The translations under genes were made by a program, and so were the position numbers. A stretch of 64,000 nucleotides of DNA from Ga0077548 sp035440445. GTDB lineage: Bacteria; Pseudomonadota; Alphaproteobacteria; Rhizobiales; Xanthobacteraceae. The DNA lies in the NCBI GenBank assembly GCA_035440445.1, contig DAORMJ010000001.1, positions 62,001 to 126,000 on the forward strand, given 5' to 3'. The notes under the pieces are model-generated. The model was not told the DNA's origin and did not search any database. It saw only the letters and a list, made by a program, of their open reading frames with translations. Below are positions 60,687 through 64,000 of this stretch, piece by piece (the first letter of the stretch is position 1; each line of letters starts with the position of its first letter).

Positions 60687-61757
60687 ATGCGCGTGGTGGC
60701 GTTGCGCTGGAATGACTTACCGGCTGATGTGCTGGCTTTGTTGCGGAAAGGGACCGTGATTCCGGCTCATCCGCTGGCGCTCGATTCTTCCCGCAAGTTC
60801 GACGAGCGCCGCCAGCGCGCGCTCACGCGCTATTATGTCGATGCCGGATCCGGGGGATTAGCGGTCGGCGTCCACACCACGCAATTCGCAATCCGCGAGG
60901 TGGAGCTCTATGAGCCGGTGCTTTCGCTTGCCATGCAGACGGCGCGCGAAGCCGCGCAGCGCCCGCTCGTCATGATCGCGGGCCTCGCAGGAAAAACCGC
61001 GCAGGCGGTGAAGGAAGCGCAGACCGCGCGCGGCATCGGCTATCACGCCGGTCTTCTCTCGCTCGCTGCGATGAAGGGGGCCTCGGAAGACGAGATCATC
61101 GAGCACGCGAAACAGGTAGCCGCGGAAATTCCGCTGGTCGGCTTCTATCTGCAACCGGCTGTCGGCGGCATCCTGCTGCCGGCTTCCTTCTGGAAGCGCT
61201 TCGCCGAAATCGAAAACGTCGTCGCGATCAAGATGGCGCCCTTCAACCGCTATCGCACCCTCGACGTGATCCGCGGCGTCGTGGAAGCGCGCGCCGAGGA
61301 TCGCGTGACGCTTTACACCGGCAACGACGATCACATCGTGCTCGATCTCGTAACGCCCTTCGTGGTCGTGCGCGACGGCAAGCCCGTTACGGTCCGCATC
61401 AAGGGCGGTCTGCTGGGCCACTGGAGCTGCTGGGCGCAGCGCGCTGTGGAATTGCTTGCCCGCGCGCAGAAAGAAGCGGCGCAGCCTTCCGTTTCCGCGG
61501 AGATGCTGGCGCTCGACTCGCAGGTGACGGACTGCAATGCCGCGATCTTCGATGTCGCCAATGACTTCCATGGCGTCATCTGTGGCTGCCACGAGATATT
61601 GCGGCGGCAGGGTTTGCTGGAGGGCACCTGGTGCCTCGACCCGAAAGAAACGCTGGGGCCGGGACAGAAGGAAGAAATCGATCGCGTTTATGCAGCCTAT
61701 CCGCATCTGAACGACGACGCATTCGTGCGCGCCAATCTGGAGCGATGGCTCGCGTGA
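60687..61757 (+). CDS. Dihydrodipicolinate synthase/N-acetylneuraminate lyase family protein
   Basis: A 356-residue class I aldolase-fold (DapA/NanA family) protein. The Schiff-base Lys is likely Lys182 (VVAIKMAPFNRY), with Tyr154 in GFYLQPAVGG. It is 50-60 residues longer than DapA at the C-terminus. Such proteins outside lysine synthesis are lyases or dehydratases in sugar-acid or aromatic-acid breakdown. ATG 60687 is very close to GGAG; GTG 60693, 6 bases after GGAG, may be the real start. It begins the plus-strand operon with the permease, ATPase and flavoprotein. Confidence 0.8.
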   Translation: MRVVALRWNDLPADVLALLRKGTVIPAHPLALDSSRKFDERRQRALTRYYVDAGSGGLAVGVHTTQFAIREVELYEPVLSLAMQTAREAAQRPLVMIAGLAGKTAQAVKEAQTARGIGYHAGLLSLAAMKGASEDEIIEHAKQVAAEIPLVGFYLQPAVGGILLPASFWKRFAEIENVVAIKMAPFNRYRTLDVIRGVVEARAEDRVTLYTGNDDHIVLDLVTPFVVVRDGKPVTVRIKGGLLGHWSCWAQRAVELLARAQKEAAQPSVSAEMLALDSQVTDCNAAIFDVANDFHGVICGCHEILRRQGLLEGTWCLDPKETLGPGQKEEIDRVYAAYPHLNDDAFVRANLERWLA

Positions 61758-61824
61758 GGTATTTTTGCGGCTTGCGAGCACCGGGCGCTTCCCGGATAGT
61801 CGGGTCGGGAAGGGGAGACCATTC

Positions 61825-62592
61825 ATGAGCGGCAGCAACGAACAGGTGCAGCGCTATGCGCTTGCCGTTCTCAGCCATTTGATCCTGATTGCGATCTGGC
61901 ACTTCTTCGTCGTTTACGGAAAAGTCCCGAAGATTGTCATGCCGTCGCCTTACGACACGCTGCATGCGCTGCTCGTGCCGAACTACCGCTGGCTTGAGAA
62001 TATCACCGCGACCAGCATCGAAATTTTCGGCGGCTTCCTGATCGCTGCCGTATTCGGAATTCTCACGGCGCTCCTGTTCTCGTGGTTCCGCTGGTTAGAG
62101 ATGTTCGCAATGCCGCTGCTGGTCAGCCTCAACATGATCCCGAAGGTGGCGCTCGGGCCGCTGATGATCGTGTGGTTCAAGTACGGCATCTGGCCGAACA
62201 CGCTGATGGCCTTTGCGATCTGCTTCTTCCCGATCGTGCTGACCACCGCGCGCGGCCTTCGCGAGGTCGAGCCGGATCTTCTGGATCTCGTTCGCACGCT
62301 GCGCGGCTCACGCTGGCAACTCTTCACGAAGATCCAGCTGCCCGGTGCGCTGCCTTACATCTTCTCCGGCATGAAGGTCGCGGCGATCCTTGCCGTGGCG
62401 GGCGCCATCGTCGGCGAATTCCTCGGCTCCGAGCGCGGTCTTGGCTACCTGATGTTGCAGGTGCAAGTGACGCTCGACACCGCCGCGATGTTCATGGCGG
62501 TCATCCTGATCACGCTCATCGGCGGGCTGCTCTATGGCATCGTGCTTGGCCTTGAGCGTTATTTCGTCGTCAAAGACGCACGGATCCAGTAG
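61825..62592 (+). CDS. ABC importer permease (SsuC/ThiX type)
   Basis: A 255-residue inner-membrane permease with about six helices. The ATPase-contact loop contains RTLRGSRWQLFTKIQLPGALPYIFSGMK, the EAA-type motif of this family. ATG 61825 has AAGGGGAGA upstream. It serves with the binding protein at 59492 and the ATPase just downstream. Confidence 0.9.
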   Translation: MSGSNEQVQRYALAVLSHLILIAIWHFFVVYGKVPKIVMPSPYDTLHALLVPNYRWLENITATSIEIFGGFLIAAVFGILTALLFSWFRWLEMFAMPLLVSLNMIPKVALGPLMIVWFKYGIWPNTLMAFAICFFPIVLTTARGLREVEPDLLDLVRTLRGSRWQLFTKIQLPGALPYIFSGMKVAAILAVAGAIVGEFLGSERGLGYLMLQVQVTLDTAAMFMAVILITLIGGLLYGIVLGLERYFVVKDARIQ

Positions 62593-62600
62593 GCGGCGAC

Positions 62601-63365
62601 ATGAGCGAAGCATTCATCCATCTCGAAGGCGTAAAGAAAATCTACCGCACCCGCGGGATCGAATTCCTCGCGGTGTCGGAAGCGACCTTCGATGTCGAGC
62701 AGGGCGAACTCGTCTCGCTGGTAGGGCCTTCGGGCTGCGGCAAGACCACGCTTCTGAAAATTCTGGCCGGTCTCCATGGCTACGATGCGGGCAAGGTGCG
62801 CATCGGCTCCGAGCGGCAACCGTTCAATCCTGCAAAAGATATCGGGATGGTGTTCCAGCAGCCGCTGCTCCTGAAGTGGCGCAAGATCATCGACAATGTG
62901 ATGCTGCCGACAGAAATTCTCGGCATCCCGCAGGACGTGGCCCGCAAGCGCGCCTACGAATTGCTCGATCTCGTCGGCCTCAAGGGTCACGAGGAGAAAT
63001 ATCCCTACGAGCTTTCCGGTGGCATGCAGCAGCGCGCTTCCATCGCACGTTCGCTGGTCCATGATCCCAAGCTCGTCTTGATGGACGAGCCTTTCGGTGC
63101 GCTCGACGCGCTGACGCGCGAGAAGATGAATCTGGAGCTGCTGCGCATCTGGGAAGAATCGAAGAAGACCATCATCTTCGTCACCCACGGCATTACCGAG
63201 GCCGTCTTCCTCGGCACTCGCGTCGTGGTGCTGACCGCGGGCCCGGCGAAAATGGCCGACAACTTTCAGGTCGATATTCCGATGCCGCGCACGCTTGACG
63301 TGCGCAACACCGAGAAGTTCGGCGAATACACGCGGCGCATCTATCGCCTGCTGGGGATGGAATGA
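62601..63365 (+). CDS. ABC importer ATPase (SsuB/TauB type)
   Basis: A 254-residue ATPase. Walker A GPSGCGKTT near residue 42, signature LSGGMQQRASIAR near 139, Walker B LVLMDEPFGALDA and the switch His in FVTHGITEAVFLG. Follows the permease by 8 bases and overlaps the flavoprotein by 4 bases. Confidence 0.93.
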   Translation: MSEAFIHLEGVKKIYRTRGIEFLAVSEATFDVEQGELVSLVGPSGCGKTTLLKILAGLHGYDAGKVRIGSERQPFNPAKDIGMVFQQPLLLKWRKIIDNVMLPTEILGIPQDVARKRAYELLDLVGLKGHEEKYPYELSGGMQQRASIARSLVHDPKLVLMDEPFGALDALTREKMNLELLRIWEESKKTIIFVTHGITEAVFLGTRVVVLTAGPAKMADNFQVDIPMPRTLDVRNTEKFGEYTRRIYRLLGME

Positions 63366-64000
63366 GCTGGGACGGCATCATCATCGGCGCGGGGCATAAC
63401 GCGCTCGTCCTGCAGGCCTATCTCGGCAAAGCCGGCTTGAAGACGCTTTCGATCGACCGCCGTCATATCGCGGGCGGTGGTCTTGCGACCATGGAAGATC
63501 CGCGGCGGCCGGGCTTCCTCCACAACACGCATGCGTTCTTCCAGCGCGCGATCACGGCCATGCCCTGGTATGCGGATCTCGAGCTCGAGCGCCGCGGCGC
63601 GCATTATATCGAGCCCGAACTGAACGTCGCGATGATCATGAGCGACGACCGCTCGCTCGAATGGTGGACCGACATCGACCGTACCGTCGCTTCCTTCGAG
63701 AACTTCTCAAAGAAAGACGCGGCAACGCTCAAGCGCTGGCAAAGCGATTTCGTGCCGATCGTGCGCGATATTCTCGCGTGGGAAGCAAAATCGCCGCCGC
63801 TGCCGGTGAACGAACGCCGCGCGCTCCTTGAAAAGAGTGCGGCCGGCCGCAGGCTCCTGGAAGTCAGCGCGCTGTCACCGCTCGAATTCGTGCATCAGGA
63901 GTTCGAGCACCCGGCGGTGAAGGCGGGGCTTTTGTTCTTCAACGGCCTTCGCGAAGTCGATCTGCGCGTCAAAGGCTTCGGCCATCACATCGCGGCACTC
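63362..64000 (+). CDS. Phytoene-dehydrogenase-like FAD oxidoreductase, N-terminal part
   Basis: The first 213 residues of a flavoprotein cut by the window end. The FAD motif IIIGAGHNALVLQAYLGKAG lies at residues 6-25, followed by AGGGLATMEDPRRPGF, which places it in the CrtI/NAD(P)/FAD oxidoreductase family. It overlaps the ATPase stop by 4 bases, so it is part of the importer operon and probably oxidises the imported compound or a product of it. Confidence 0.85.
   Translation, partial: MSWDGIIIGAGHNALVLQAYLGKAGLKTLSIDRRHIAGGGLATMEDPRRPGFLHNTHAFFQRAITAMPWYADLELERRGAHYIEPELNVAMIMSDDRSLEWWTDIDRTVASFENFSKKDAATLKRWQSDFVPIVRDILAWEAKSPPLPVNERRALLEKSAAGRRLLEVSALSPLEFVHQEFEHPAVKAGLLFFNGLREVDLRVKGFGHHIAAL

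Overview
The window is a GC-rich, densely packed chromosomal segment with many ATGA/GTGA gene overlaps. It most likely comes from an alphaproteobacterium of the order Hyphomicrobiales (Rhizobiales). The grounds are a PaaX plus TetR controlled phenylacetate cluster, Irr-like iron boxes, many LivKHMGF-type aromatic or amino-acid importers, and short palindromic intergenic repeats of the kind seen in Bradyrhizobium relatives. No rRNA, tRNA, CRISPR array, integrase or transposase was seen. The organism call is inference from gene content.

Layout. 0-7.9 kb: the tail of a DUF35 OB-fold protein, a branched-chain aminotransferase, then a tight operon of an Ldh2-type dehydrogenase, HyuA/HyuB hydantoinase-oxoprolinase subunits and a BKACE beta-keto acid cleavage enzyme; a luciferase-like monooxygenase converges on it. 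8.2-10.3 kb: exbB-exbD-tonB, the inner-membrane energiser of outer-membrane uptake. 10.4-13.0 kb: a tandem glycine riboswitch ahead of a DadA-type FAD dehydrogenase and a ketopantoate-reductase-like protein. 13.3-17.7 kb: a TonB-dependent receptor overlapping a membrane-anchored serine hydrolase, then ferredoxin-NADP reductase.

17.7-28 kb is the phenylacetyl-CoA pathway: paaZ (minus) diverging from paaX, then paaABCDE; paaG-paaI-paaK-paaR run the other way. Two matching TetR-type operators flank paaZ and paaG, and a long inverted repeat overlaps the paaA promoter. paaF, paaH and paaJ are not here. 28-40.8 kb holds two complete branched-chain-type ABC importers. Between and after them lie an alpha/beta hydrolase, a frameshifted cytochrome P450, a short-chain dehydrogenase and a cupin dioxygenase like 2,4'-dihydroxyacetophenone dioxygenase. 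This suggests uptake and breakdown of aromatic acids or ketones that drain to phenylacetate or 4-hydroxybenzoate.

40.8-50.1 kb is mixed: a response regulator with a FliM-like C-terminal peptide, mobA, a degenerate SDR, a fused ring-cleaving dioxygenase/hydrolase (MhqO-MhqD-like), a SolA-like amine oxidase, the PhoU-like/Pit phosphate pair, NUDIX, GIY-YIG, a BaiN-type flavoprotein and a one-domain ModE-like regulator. Facing that regulator at 50.1-52.2 kb is a TonB-dependent receptor with two near-perfect ModE boxes upstream. This is the strongest candidate new system: molybdenum-responsive outer-membrane uptake. A PlsB-like acyltransferase and an alpha/beta hydrolase follow.

55.5-56.4 kb is an 850-base gene-free stretch with palindromic repeats and a promoter-led, highly structured segment that may be a non-coding RNA. 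56.4-64 kb is an uncharacterised catabolic cluster: a core MetE-like methyltransferase, an epimerase-like protein, GNAT, a NMT1-type ABC importer, a DapA-like lyase and a phytoene-dehydrogenase-like flavoprotein cut by the window end. Two related palindromes in its two divergent promoter regions suggest one shared regulator that is not in view.
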